A program made the translations under genes and the position numbers. From Hanleya hanleyi (lineage: Eukaryota; Mollusca; Polyplacophora; Lepidopleurida; Hanleyidae), in contig JAVTVY010018713.1 in NCBI GenBank assembly GCA_036873755.1, positions 1 to 64,000 of the forward strand: DNA of 64,000 bases. Reading direction: 5' to 3'. The notes beneath the pieces were generated by a model, which made no database searches, was not told the origin of the DNA, and saw nothing but the letters and a program-made list of their open reading frames with translations. This document shows, in pieces, positions 43,354 to 54,650 of the stretch. How positions within the stretch are numbered: the stretch's first letter is position 1; each line of letters opens with the position of its first letter.

Positions 43354-43658
43354 GGCCGTATGGCAAGCCGTTTTACTATTTATATCAGCAAATTTTTTTG
43401 ATGATATCAGCAAATTTTTGATGATATCAGCCAATCGTTTGGTGATATCACTAAAGGATTTGCTGATATCAATAAAGTATTTCCTGATATCAGCAAATCA
43501 TTTGATGATATCAGCAAATACGCTTTATTTGTTGATATTACCAAAGATTTGCTGATATCAGCAAATGATTTGCTGATATCATCAAGCTGATATCAGCAAA
43601 TCATTTGAAGATATCAGCAAATGCCGAATAAAAAGTAAAACGACTTGCCATAGGGCCG
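43354..43658. mobile_element. MITE with an array of GATATCAGCAAAT units
   Basis: Inverted ends GGGCCGTATGGCAAGCCGTT and, reversed, GGCCCTATGGCAAGTCGTT. The interior repeats TGATATCAGCAAATNATTTG about a dozen times; GATATC and ATTTGC/GCAAAT make each unit self-complementary. Confidence 0.8.
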
Positions 43659-43937
43659 CACCAGTTTTATTTTAAGTGATTGTAATAGCCCCATTTATAT
43701 ATATGTTTACTTGACTCTTATCTTATTTCTATCTCGTTCTATATCATGTATATAGTTTGAGCATTTTCCCCCATTATCTTTAGTTTTTGTAAACTCGATG
43801 AGTGAATGTAGGATATTTTCTCGCTGGGAAGCCAATTCACACTTTCTAGTTGCAGCCTTTCCGAATGGCCATCTCACGTACAGCATATGTAGTGTTGTGA
43901 GGTTTCCAAAACTATTGCTGAAGTGTCAAGAACTCTA

Positions 43938-44132
43938 TTAGTAAATGCTGCAAAATGCCTTGATGAGATTCTGGTGTTTTCGGTCCTTTACAACGAGTTT
44001 CAGCTGTTCTGGCGTAGACAGTATAAATTCGACCAAATTTTGCCATCCAATCAAGACTTTATTTTCAGATGCCATATTCACAGCATCGTAAAAATGTCTC
44101 CTGGATGATTTTTCATCGATGTTCCGCAGCAT
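43938..44132 (-). CDS. Short frame in the right arm of the 2-kb element, uncertain
   Basis: 64 codons: MLRNIDEKSSRRHFYDAVN, then KVLIGWQNLVEFIL and PEQLKLVVKDRKHQNLIK. The inverted left-arm copy carries stops, whereas this one stays open, which hints at former coding function. No family recognised. Confidence 0.3.
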   Translation of the reverse strand: MLRNIDEKSSRRHFYDAVNMASENKVLIGWQNLVEFILSTPEQLKLVVKDRKHQNLIKAFCSIY

Positions 44133-44160
44133 AGGCTCATCGTGATTCGCGAGATAATCA

Positions 44161-44814
44161 GTGTCATTTTATTTCTCTTCTGGACAACGGTTACAGCGTT
44201 TTCAATATCTAAGAAGTATTCCAGTTTGATTGGTAATCAGTGGTACGTAACACGCGGCCTGCTCTGGGAATACAGAAAAAGGGGCATATATACCAGTTCT
44301 TTTTCTTATACGGTTTTTCAGACTTATTCGTGGGATCTTCAATCATACTAAAAACTCTTAAATTCTGCACGTCCACGCAATTTAATACATGCGCTTTCGA
44401 CCCTCTTTCCACGGGCTTTATCAAGTTATAAAGTTTTGAAATGTAAATGCGAGACTATGGGGCTTCTGCCGTAGTCTCACCTGAAGGGTACTCATATGAA
44501 ACATTACAAGGAACGATTCCAAAATTTCACTTCGGGTTGCATCTGAAAATTCTCAATACAAGATCCGAGACGATGTTTGAAACAAATTGTGTTTATTCGT
44601 TGACAGACTTGAAATATAGCAAAATGACAAGCTAATGTCAGACGCAGAGTAGTTCCCAGAAGTCAGATGTACAATGCTTCTATTCTTTGTACAATGAAAC
44701 ACGCATTCGAGGGAGACGTGATTTCAAAGTCTAAAAACATACCAACTGATCGTGCTTAAATACAGTCCAACAGAACAAACTAATTGACCTCAGGAATAAC
44801 ACTATCCAAACATG
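44161..44814. other. Intergenic, nothing recognised
   Basis: Short random frames only. Confidence 0.4.
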
Positions 44815-44912
44815 GCTCACGCGTTTTTATTGCAGCTGTTCATGTGGAGAATATGAAGAATTCACACGACCCCTAGCACCGGCTCAAGCGGAATTAGATA
44901 AAACAACTCAAA
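44815..44912 (-). repeat. Dispersed repeat, TCTAATTCCGCTTAA half, inverse
   Basis: GCGTTTTTATTGCAGCTGTTC, ACACGACCCCTAGCACC and GCGGAATTAGATA. It continues into the CTCATCTGATG...GGATGAGCATC tail, which is split by the element that follows. Confidence 0.75.
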
Positions 44913-44915
44913 CAA

Positions 44916-44924
44916 CTCATCTGA
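44916..44924. repeat. 9-bp target duplication, left (CTCATCTGA)
   Basis: Recurs at 45769-45777. Uninterrupted versions of this repeat (CTCATCTGATGTTGATGG at 25478) show the original site. Confidence 0.8.
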
Positions 44925-45768
44925 CAATCTGATTAAAACTCAGACTCAATAACCGCTCCTATATCTGACATAGGAGCTAATTAAGATCTGAGACAGTTTC
45001 TATCTTAAATCTGTCGCGCATGTCAGACTGGCGACCAATCACAGTCCAGCCTCAACAGGCGAAGAGGTGCCTATTGGCGCTCTCCATTTGGAGGCAACGC
45101 CAGCATTGCTCCGGCTCAGTAAATGGAACGTGTACAATCAAGGCATTGCCAGCGGCCACGCCGACTACGCGAAATGGAAAGCGCCCTATATTCAGTGGCG
45201 GCCAAGTTCAAGGGCGAGATCGAAAGTGATGGTGTTCCATGAATTTGACGTGCCCGCATTAAAGCAGGAGCAACTGCAGATGCTTTCTTGCATGCTACGT
45301 AAAAGACACTGTATAGCCGTTCTTCCTACCGGCTACGGGAAATCTTTATGTTGCCGAGTGTATGGACGAGACGCAGAAAAATCCACCCCCCATGCAGCCG
45401 GCTGACGAAGTTCTTGCTGTCGAATCCAGTCCATGAGCGATCACCGAAGATTATTATTTGCTCCCCGTTGCTCTCTTCAATGACAGACCGGGTGAAAAGA
45501 TCAAGAGATATCTCTTGCACTGCTGGATATATAGGTACGGTTATTTTGTTTCATAAAATCAGTTCATAACTGCATCGCAACAACAACGGAGATTAGAACA
45601 TTAGCCGTCACGCTATACTACGAGGCGTCTCATTGGGCGACTATTTGACCGGGAAACTATTTGATTCGGAGTTCATCTGACGGATTTGTTATAGGAACTG
45701 TCCCAGATCTTAATTAGCGACATGTCAGATATAGGAGCGGTTATTAAGTCGGAGTTTTATTCAGATTG
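44925..45768. mobile_element. Mutator-like element carrying a RecQ helicase fragment
   Basis: Inverted repeats of about 75 bp: CAATCTGATTAAAACTCAGA and AATAACCGCTCCTATATCTG on the left, their inverse (CAGATATAGGAGCGGTTATT ... CAGATTG) on the right. Flanked by a perfect 9-bp duplication, the length typical of the Mutator superfamily. It contains no transposase; instead the interior includes a piece of a RecQ-type helicase gene. This is the arrangement called Pack-MULE in plants. Class assignment rests on the 9-bp duplication. Confidence 0.75.
45205..45540 (+). pseudogene. RecQ-type helicase fragment captured in the element
   Basis: VMVFHEFDVPALKQEQLQML and HCIAVLPTGYGKSLCC (Walker A at 45322-45345) match motifs 0 and I of RecQ helicases. 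In another frame KIIICSPLLSSMTDRV (from 45447) and TAGYIG match motif Ia and the following strand. Between them the frame is lost: a middle stretch reads coherently only in a third frame. Only the N-terminal ~100 residues of the helicase core are present; motifs II-VI, RQC and HRDC domains are missing. The segment ends at a possible exon boundary (ATAG followed by GTACGG), hinting that genomic rather than cDNA sequence was captured. Not functional. Confidence 0.7.
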
Positions 45769-45777
45769 CTCATCTGA
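45769..45777. repeat. 9-bp target duplication, right (CTCATCTGA)
   Basis: Identical to 44916-44924; the host repeat resumes here (ATGTTATTGGATGAGCATC). Confidence 0.8.
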
Positions 45778-45879
45778 TGTTATTGGATGAGCATCATGGA
45801 TGTCTGATGGAGTAAACGCCTCAACATCGGGTAACCTGGTAAATGCAACAATACCCAAAGAAACTAACATGTAATTCAC

Positions 45880-46215
45880 AAGTGAACTCTAGTGAACTCA
45901 GCCCTATTGAAAACCTTCCAGATCCGACATTGAATCCAGTTTTAGGAAACAGATTGTTATCGCCTACAACATTCAGAGACAGGAAACCTGACCTCTATTG
46001 TTCGGCCAAATTGGAGAAACTAATAACATCTACTGTGTACATTTAGACTGTTACGCCCCTCTAAACTGAAGATAGTCTAACATGCATACATGTACTATAC
46101 AGCCTCAATTCAATGGTCTGTTAATTCTATCATCGAATGTTATCAATCTGCAATGATTGTAAAGGGCAATATGATAAAATATAGATGAGTTCAAATCTTC
46201 AAAATAATATCTCAT
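45880..46215. repeat. Dispersed direct repeat, copy 1
   Basis: AAACCTTCCAGATCCGACA, AGGAAACAGATTGTTATCG, TTACGCCCCTCTAAACTGAA and ATCTGCAATGATTG blocks recur in order at 48808-49090. Confidence 0.7.
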
Positions 46216-46429
46216 ATTTTACATATCTCCTTTACCACAAGTTAATTATTATCTCTCGAAGAAAAAATTGACTGCATATGCCATCCACTATACAATTAAA
46301 ATAAGACGATGAATAATATCGCATGCAATCGAATACACGTTTATACATGCATCAAGACAACGGAAATAGAGGAAATTTGCAAAATACCATGGACCCATGA
46401 ATTGACGCTGATTTCAAACTCAAATGGTC

Positions 46430-46997
46430 ATACTGTGAAGTCATGTGGCTCTGTCAGTATGTCGGCACCTCTTCCCACTTACCTTATATGTGTTGTAATT
46501 TTTACCTGTATATAGCGAGATTCTGCTGGTGGACGTTTCGTCCCCGAGGCCCGCCCCTGTCAGACCTGTTGGTCTTTGATATATGTTGGCATTTGTGGGA
46601 AGTTGATCCTGGGTCGGCATCGGGCCTTACAGACTAGTCTTTTGTGTTAAACGCCGTCATTTTCATCTGACGACGATGCAGCTCTCCAATCCCCAGTGAT
46701 TGCTGAATGCGACATTAAACCTTAATTATACGAGTGGTCAGAGCATTTCCATCATAGCTCTCTAGATTTGTATCTAATACCGCTTATGCCAGTGCTAGGG
46801 GCCGTGTGGTCATATCATCCAAGTTGCCACATGAACAGGTACAATAAAAGCGTACCTGTGATACAACACATATCACGAATCGTTAGATTCTTGGTATGTG
46901 CTTTAGAATAGGTTAACCGGAAGGCTATACTGTGAAGTCATGTGGCTCTGTCAATATGTCGGCACCTCTTCCCACTTCCCTTATATGTGTTGTAATT
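46430..46997. repeat. 70-bp direct repeat flanking a SINE and a dispersed-repeat fragment
   Basis: CTGTGAAGTCATGTGGCTCTG ... CCTTATATGTGTTGTAATT occurs at about 46432-46500 and 46930-47000. Between them lie a SINE (46515-46735, with GCTGGTGGACGTTTCGTCCC and a GCTGAATGCGACATTAAACC tail) and a TCTAATACCGCTTATGCC copy of the dispersed repeat (46760-46875). Confidence 0.65.
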
Positions 46998-48807
46998 ACA
47001 GTAAAACCTAGAAAACGATATGGATATCTATCAGCAACCACAACAATCTACACTCAAATAAACACATGTTTACTTCATTCGATGTACCCAATAATTTTCA
47101 ACTTTAAAGAATAGTTTCCGAAATCAACCAACAAGTTTTTGCTCCGCTTGCTAAATTTCACAATATAACGCTATATTCCAAGAAATGAGGGTATATAGTA
47201 ACCGAAACCTCCACATAAATCGCTTCCTCCAAGTGTGTTACGGATCTCTGAAAGTAACAACCAAATATCCTCAAACACCGCGTACACAAACAATATTTTA
47301 CAAAACAGAGCTACTGGAACTTAGTCTAAAAATAATAATAACTGTGTGTACTCCTATCCAGTTACATGCATTTAATTAGTACCAAAGATGTTTGGATGTA
47401 TACCGTTAGCAAATAAATTGCAATACTTCACCAACAGTACGTGTTGACACCTCATAAACACAATCCTAATAGCTTATATCCACTTCTTAGCAGCGTTCTG
47501 GTCAGACATCTTTTCGTAGTGGAGATAAAGGCGTGCAGCGCCCACCCAAATTTTCATTAATTTGACCATTAGACCATTAAAATGACCATTACAAAATAAA
47601 ATAAATGCAAATCCTCCAGTTTGACGTCGCGACACCTTGGCATCCCTAAATTGTTACATGTACAAAGTAAGCACCAAAGTCACTTGAATGGCGACATCAT
47701 TTCTGTTACATTGGCGTAGCTTCCATGGACACTCACTGAATACATTTCCAACAATCTAGAGAAACCAATATGTGATCTTGGATCAATGGTCAGGTCGTCT
47801 TCTTCCTCCGGCGTCTAATATCCGACAGGATTTGAAGTGTTGTAGTGGATCGTGCCACCGCCATAAATCCGAGGATCAGATGAAGATACTCTTGGGCAAA
47901 CTCCGAACAGCGCATGTCAGCTGAACGACTATATCGCCTGGCTACAAGCACTGCGCGCAATTGAAAACATCGTGAACACGCTCTCAGCGTTGAGATTACT
48001 CCGCAATATATACCTTCCTTCTTTCCGCTAAAAGCCTTTGTTTCATCAACCAAATATATCCCAATAGTATTTAATAAATATCTTACACCGAAAAAGAAGT
48101 TAGATTCTTCGTTTTCTCGCCGTTCTCAACGAATCTATTTGCGAAGGGAGCTGCATATGTGCGTGATTAGTCCCATCGTAACAAACCCACCTGTTTCCCT
48201 GGTCTTCGGATCTGTGCTAGAGCATTCGACTGCGGGCAGTGCTTGTAGCCAGACGATAGTCGTTCAGCTAACATGTGCTGTTCGGAGTTTGACTCTTGGA
48301 ATGTGATCGTCATCCGCATGTGGATTTAATAGACTATTTCAAGGGGTGTCTCTTCTGTCGGCACTGCCTCTGTGTCGTGGATCTCATCTTCGACTTCTGA
48401 TCACCGGTTTCATCTTTCCATCTCACGATCACCGATAATTCACCACCGCCATCACTATAAGACCCTTTCTTATACGTGCAGACTGGCATTGCTCCAACTT
48501 AGCAAAACCATTTCAGCCATCAATGTATTTAGTCTCTCCTTAACACTTAGGATCTCTTCAACAGCCGTCAACTCGCCGTTATTAACCTGCATCATATCTG
48601 TGGGACTTGATTGCGCCATAACTATGGCTTTCACTTGCAGTGGTGTTTTCAGAAAATTCTAGTCAAAATTCCCAAGAGCCCACGTGCGTTTGTGAATATT
48701 TAAATAGTACAATACTTCAGTCGTAGAGATGTGTGCCTCGGCTAGCAACACCTACTGCGATAGAGAGCTAAAACATCCCGCATTAAAATCTTAAATTCAC
48801 TCCTAAT
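46998..48807. other. Intergenic, nothing recognised
   Basis: About 1.8 kb with short frames at 47790-48053 (minus) and 48372-48662 (plus) that show no domain. AT-rich. Confidence 0.4.
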
Positions 48808-49090
48808 TAAAACCTTCCAAGCCCGACACTGAATCCTGTTTGAGGAAACAGATTGTTATCGTTCATATTAGAACATGCACTGAGAGGAAACCTGAACTCT
48901 AATGTTCGGTCAATCTGGAGAAAGATACAGCATCCAGTGTGTACATGCAGGCTGGTCAGTAAGTTACGCCCCTCTAAACAGAACACAGCCTTACATGCTG
49001 CTAATTCTATTATCGAACATTACCAATCTGTAATGATTAAGAAATGCAATAAAATAAGCTATAGATTAGCTCAAATCTTCAAAAAAACAT
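48808..49090. repeat. Dispersed direct repeat, copy 2
   Basis: Partner of 45880-46215. Confidence 0.7.
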
Positions 49091-49499
49091 CTCCTGTTTT
49101 ACAAAGGGAAAATAAAATAATTTGAAATATATAATATACAAACAACAACAAATTATATTGAACTTTTAAAGTTATCAATACATTCGGCGTTTGTATATTA
49201 TAAATTTCCAATTATTTTATGTTCACTTGATAAAGACACCGGCAAGAGCTCGTGTGTTAAATTGCGTGTACATGGAGAAGCTCAGGGCTTGTAATATTAT
49301 TGATGTCCTTGTCTTTTTGATCTGTCATGCCCAAGAGTTTGCGGAGGGTGGCGTGCTGTAATAGTTCTTTTTATTTACTAATATTCCATGCAAAAATTCA
49401 GGGGTAATTGATATAGTTTGCCCCTGTCAAACACTAAGAGAAGATATGACCGGTCTAGCATAATAGAGCGTTGATCGACGAGCATCGATCATCTCAACA

Positions 49500-49710
49500 T
49501 CGTTATGAAATGTCATGAAATCTTTACTGATGACTTATTAGTTCGGTCGAGAGCTACCCACGTGCTTGGAATACAAATTCTTCACCAGCCATCTTTGAAC
49601 GAACATCGTTATGAAATCTCCTGAAATCATGTTGAGGATTCACTGATCACCCATTAATGCGGTCGAGAGCTACCTTCTTGTTTGCAATACGAATTCCTTG
49701 CCAGACTTCT
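49500..49710. repeat. Two direct copies of a ~105-bp block
   Basis: ACATCGTTATGAAAT...CTGA...CGGTCGAGAGCTACC...TTGGAATAC/TTGCAATAC repeats at 49497-49600 and 49602-49710; part also at 41495-41530. Confidence 0.65.
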
Positions 49711-49869
49711 TTGCAGAACGCAACCTTAAAATGTAATACCATGCCGGAGCTCCGCTACATAATTATACATACCATGAAACATTGAGGAAAGCACACAAGA
49801 CACAGACAGGAAGCTTACATGGTGCAATGAAAACAAGTGCTATTACAGTGCTAAACATCACATTATCAA

Positions 49870-49955
49870 GTATTAGGTCTTTGAATTATGGACGTGGAAC
49901 TTCTTTTATGGACGACGGCTGAATATTGAAAGACGAACTAGACGCTTATATTTCA
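49870..49955 (+). repeat. Dispersed repeat, right-end fragment
   Basis: TAGGTCTTTGAATTATGGACG, ATGGACGACGGCTGAATATTG, GACGAACTAGACGCTT. Confidence 0.7.
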
Positions 49956-49984
49956 TCTGTAATATAATCGAAAGCAAAGATTTA

Positions 49985-50645
49985 TCATCTGAAGGTATAG
50001 CCCATTGCTCAGTTTCTGATCTGTAAATACAATACTACTATGATTATAAAGGTTCCCATCTGTAACTATAATCGATTCCTAAAGCTTCACATGTGTCCTA
50101 ATGGATGCACATATTTTCCATATATTTTCAACTATACTCGAGTACTCAGATTTTCAATTTGCAAGAATAGTCAATTACTCAGATCTCCCACCCGTAACTA
50201 AAATCAATAATTAAGATTATCCAGAAGTAACTATAATCGAACATATAGATTGTTCGTATGTAACTTTAGTCGATCGCTCAGGTTTCCATCTATAATCGAT
50301 TAATAAGGTCTCTCATATGTAAGTAAAATCGATTACTACGGTTTCCTAGTTGTAGCTCTCATTGGTTACGAAGGTTTCTCATCTGTAACTATAATCCATT
50401 ACAGAGATTTCCATCTGTAACTATATCGATTACTAAACTCTCTCATATGTAAGTCTAATCGATTACTGAGATCTCCTAGCTGTAACTCGTATTGACTAAT
50501 AAGGTTTTACATCTGTAACCATACACGATTAATAAGTCATAGTTCCTATGTATAAATACAATGGATTATTAAGTTACTATACTCGATTTCTATGATTTTA
50601 TCTGAAAATCAAATCGATTTTTTACATATCTAGAACCCTCATTGA
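49985..50645. repeat. Degenerate tandem array of a ~33-bp unit
   Basis: The consensus is close to CATCTGTAACTATAATCGAT followed by TACTAAGGTTTCT, repeated roughly 18 times with strong decay. ATCGAT is palindromic. No TIRs are obvious. Confidence 0.75.
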
Positions 50646-52599
50646 CTACTTATACCCATTTGAGATAACTGTTTTTAACAACTGGGTTAACGGAAGAGTT
50701 GAGTATAATATAAAACAACAGCTAATGAATAATCGAAATTTATGTTTTAATAGAATAATCTCTATTATTTAAGGATTGTGAAATTGCAACGCTTGATTGT
50801 AACACTGTGTATGTTGGTTTTAATTGTAACCATATACAATCATAGATATATCGTATGTACAACAGTGACTCATATCGTACATGGTATATTCTTGATCAAT
50901 GTCATAATACGCTGAACTTTACTTTGGACGGTAATATTTTTTACATGTGTGTAAATAAATCTTAAAGTAATATGAAAGGTACATCTGATGACATATCGCT
51001 AGAACTGATAATGAGAGTGTCGCACTGAACATTTTTTGTATTCCATCGTCTTGTATCGCACAAACTGACCTTTGTTGCGGCTGACTGCATCTGAAATAGG
51101 CATTATTAATTAAGTATCGTAACAGTCGCACCAGGCAGTCGTAATTACTACGCTTTTGCCGTCGACTCGTCCCGACTTTTGCATGTAACTCATAAAGAAC
51201 GGAATGAGTTACAGTTAGATGTAACATAATTTTAATCACCTTCTTAAACAAGCTGGGACTCTCGATGTTTCAATTATGCATGTCTGCAAGAGTGATAGGC
51301 GTGCCATGTACCCGCTAATCTCATTATCTGGTCATTTCCACCAGGATCTTTCATGACGTTGTCAATTTTATAATCGAAATTTTCGTTAAACAGATCAAGA
51401 GACCACGATAGTTGGATCAGATGGGACAGGTACTAAGCTACATTCGGATCGAATATTACTTGCAGTTTTTGTGTCAGTATGTGTATCTCGTAAACAGATT
51501 ATTGAATATTTCATTTTCACAGATAGTCTCATCGTTCTTTGGAATCAGCCAATCCTTGACAGTTCATAGATACTACTTATACTCTGTCAGCCATATTGCG
51601 AATGCCGAGTTGAATATTTGTGCCAGGAGGATATATCTGTTACATTTAAAGTTATAACAATGTAGTTTTTCTTCTAATAATTTAGAATATATTTTGCCAA
51701 TACAGGACAAAACATGGGCTCTCAGCAACAGTATTCCTGTAAAGCATCTGGCATCTGTATATCATGCTAATACGTAAACAAAAAACACCATATACTGTAC
51801 AAATGAACATCATTACAGCTCTTGGCGGATAAATGATCATGATCCGATTTCATTTTATACTTGTAGGCCTATGTATAGGGAGGTTCTGTGGTAAGATCAT
51901 TGCCTAACCAATTACATATATTATACAGAATTCATAAGTTCACCATCTGTGGTGACTGAAACTTGGTATTGGATCCAGTAATGGACACGTCCACAATCCG
52001 TAGGCTAGACAAATTGTCCTAGATCTAACGAATAATTACATTTACACTGATCCTTGGAGAATAAATCATAAAGATGATCGCAGGAATACCTAACGACGAA
52101 AATACGTTTGGCAACAAGCTCGACTAGATTTCTTTCTAACATCACCAGATATTTTTAATATAACAAATGCCATATATTAAACCTGGCTACAAAACGGTTC
52201 ATTCCGCTGTTTTGACATAATGAAAATTTACAAATACATAATGGATATTTCACTGTTCGCTGTTCCGGGACATTGATTATATTAATATGGTGAAAGGTAA
52301 CGTTAAATCAGTGGTGGACGACTGTGCTCTCAAAATGTATAATGCAGACCCTTTACTCAATTTAGACAATTCAAATTACAACTGGACATAAACGACGAAC
52401 TTTGGAGACTTTATTCATAGTAAGATTCAGAGGTGAAAGAATAAATACCGGTACGCTTCATTAAAAATAGCGGAAAAAATCAAGCGATTTAGAACTTTCT
52501 ATGTCTTGAAAAGATAAATTATACCAATAAACTAATGACTAAATTAACACTAAATATTGGAGAAAACCTTTTTAATAGTAAACTCAAAACGATCGAACA
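50646..52599. other. Intergenic, nothing recognised
   Basis: About 2 kb of AT-rich sequence. The minus frame 50919-51251 has no recognisable domain. Confidence 0.4.
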
Positions 52600-53345
52600 G
52601 AAACCATGTTATGAATTGAAGCGATATGCAGGTATATATAGCAGTAACGCTGTGCAAGGTCGATAAAGAGAGAACCTTTAATTCACTGGAATTCGATATA
52701 TTAACTGAACTAGCATTGGAAACTTTAGAGGGAAAAATTACCTGGACACATCTGACACGTACATTGAAGCATACACAAAACGAAAAAAGTCCCGGCATCA
52801 AGGGGTTTCATGTAGAAGTCTTTACGAACGTTTTGAGACAAATTGGACGGTTTGTTTTAAGATCTGTCAACGCCGGATATAATAAAGGTGAACTTTTTAT
52901 TAGTCAAAGACAAGCATGATAACATCGCAAGTTATTGAAGAACTGGAGACCTATATCGTTGTGGAACTTGATCTATAAGCTAACCTCATCCTCAATCGCA
53001 AATGGAATTTCCGCACGACTGAATTGAGTACAAGCGTCTAGTTCGTCATTCAATATTCAGCCGTTGTCCATTAAAGACTTTCTGCGTTCATAATCAGAAG
53101 ACCTATTCCATATAACAACATCAGCACCAAATTATCGACAAAAAAAACAAAGAACAAGCAAGATAGAATCGTTCAACTATTTTCAATGATATTTCAAACA
53201 TATCAAATCCGTATCGCTGATTGTCTTATTCAGATATATGACTTAATGCTCCTTTTTTTTAATGACTTTGAAAAATCTTTCGATTCTGTGTCATGGACAT
53301 TTTTGGAATATGTTCTGAAGACATCCCATAGGCGTAAAGTGACTG
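52600..53345 (+). pseudogene. L1/Tx1-like LINE reverse transcriptase remnant
   Basis: One frame reads LEGKITWTHLTRTLKHTQNE, KSPGIKGFHVEVF and FVLRSVNAGYNKGELFISQR, the SPG-x-DGF region of LINE reverse transcriptases. The next stretch, after a frame change near 52915, gives KNWRPISLWN and KLTSSSIANG. After a repeat insertion (53028-53230) FFNDFEKSFDSVSWTFLEYV appears near 53262-53322, the palm motif FEKAFDSVSW. Only these fragments remain; the catalytic YADD region, endonuclease and 3' end are missing. Confidence 0.7.
53028..53230 (-). repeat. Dispersed repeat inserted in the LINE
   Basis: CAAGCGTCTAGTTCGTCATTC, CAGCCGTTGTCCATTAAAG, AGCACCAAATTATC, GATATTTCAAACATATC and CCGTATCGCTGAT. Confidence 0.75.
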
Positions 53346-53419
53346 TCAATTAACAGCACATTCTGTAGTGGAGTGAGTTAGTAGGATTTAACGTCGTTTT
53401 CAACATTTTTTTCAGTCAT

Positions 53420-54265
53420 ATCTGTAGTGGAAAGGATATGTTAAGTTAATATAGGAACAATTCCTTTGTGTGTGATGGTCATAAAGCTGACTTTTTTTAA
53501 TCCAAAACTAGCCAAATCAGATTTTTTTTCATACTGAAAATATCAGGGAATTTTTAGAGAATTTTTTTTTATTGTAGCAAAAATATGACGCCTCAAACTA
53601 AAATTATATTTGCATATAGTATATCAAGAGGTTTGATAGTGTCATATTTTTATTACAAGAGAAAATCCTCCCTTACCAAAATCGACCACACTGTTAGAAA
53701 TATGTGGTAGCTCCGACCATGTAAACGTTGGTCGCGGGGTATTCAACCAAGAAAAAGTTGGTGGGAAATTCATGGTCATAAATGGACCAAGTATGGTACA
53801 GTTCGACCAAGTATTATCTGGTCGAACTCCGTTCATTCAATATATATTCTATCCGGCCAGGAAAAGTGTGGTCGAATAATAATACTTTATGTAAGTACTG
53901 TAATAAATATAATGATGTCAATCCGAGTGTTATGTATGTAAATGTATCATTTGATATCTCATTTTTGTTTACCATATATTTGTAGAAAGGCCATCTGCTT
54001 TAACGCTGAGCAACAGCAGGCGACCACATTTTTCTTGGTCGCTTCGGCAATTTTGTTCTAACAGTGTAGGGAGCACATTTTGATCAATCATATTTCAAAC
54101 TTTATGTGAATTGACCATCGTAATTCTTGAGAGGCTGATAGTTCAATATTAGTAAACTTCAAGAAAAATATAATTTCGAAGGTTTGGAGTGAAAAAAAAT
54201 GGTTTTATTACCCTCACACACAAAGAAGTTTTTCTTACGCATACGTTTACATATCCTTTGATAAG
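53420..54265. mobile_element. Foldback element, second copy, with nested MITE
   Basis: Left arm (AAAGGATATGTTAAGT, CCTTTGTGTGTGATGGTCATAAAG, AAATATGACGCCTCAAAC) and right arm (GGAGCACATTTTGATCAATCAT, CACACAAAGAAGTTTTTC, ACATATCCTTT) match the element at 22678-23240. Its centre is split by the MITE at 53688-54067. A SINE-tail fragment (TTTAACGTCGTTTTCAAC...TTTCAGTCATATCTG, inverse) lies just left at 53370-53430. Confidence 0.7.
53688..54067. mobile_element. MITE with GACCAAG/CTTGGTC units
   Basis: Inverted ends ACACTGTTAGAA and TTCTAACAGTGT. Interior motifs TTCGACCAAG, TTGGTCG, GGTCGAA and GACCA recur in both orientations. Confidence 0.75.
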
Positions 54266-54650
54266 TCACGTGAATGAGCATTGAACTGGAATCCATTCTG
54301 TGCGTTTGGGTACCCAAGAATATATTCATCCCATAAAGGCGCTGTTTAGACACAAGACCCCGATTCAGTCTGATTATCTGTGAACCCAACCGAAAATAGG
54401 CCTACTTGCAGTCATCCGAGGTAAGAATCGATACTGGAAATACGTTTACTTCTATAGTCGGTATAACCTTCATATCTCAGGTGACGGTAAAAATAATATG
54501 GCAAATCAATATAAACATGCCGAAAATATCGATTTCTCCAGAAATGTGTAATACTTCGAGGTGTATTCACTATTCGTGATCAACTTCTATTTCCAGGTAC
54601 AGAATAGACTTAGGGAGATTTGTGCCAGCCTACAGAACCTGCTGCTAAAA
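54266..54650. other. Upstream region of the Kv channel
   Basis: A possible acceptor (CTTCTATTTCCAG ending 54596) suggests that 54597-54650 is 5' UTR or coding continuation of a preceding exon; the ATG at 54651 is taken as the start because the T1 domain begins right after it. Confidence 0.45.

Larger units (their letters stand above)
42119..44160. mobile_element. 2-kb element with ~370-bp inverted arms, relative of the Polinton-like family
   Basis: TGATTATCCCGTGATTCACG at 42119 matches inverted CGTGATTCGCGAGATAATCA ending at 44160. The arms continue through GGATGGCAAAATTTGGTC, GCATTTTGCAGCATTTA, ATAGTTTTGGAAA and AATTCACACTTTC. The interior contains a helical-domain gene fragment (42633-42770, minus) homologous to that of the 9.8-16.8 kb element, and a nested MITE (43354-43658). 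Target duplication not resolved. Confidence 0.65.

Noticed and set aside
47790..48662. Two frames of about 90 codons as genes
   Set aside because: No recognisable motif, no splice signals, and codon texture like the surrounding AT-rich DNA.
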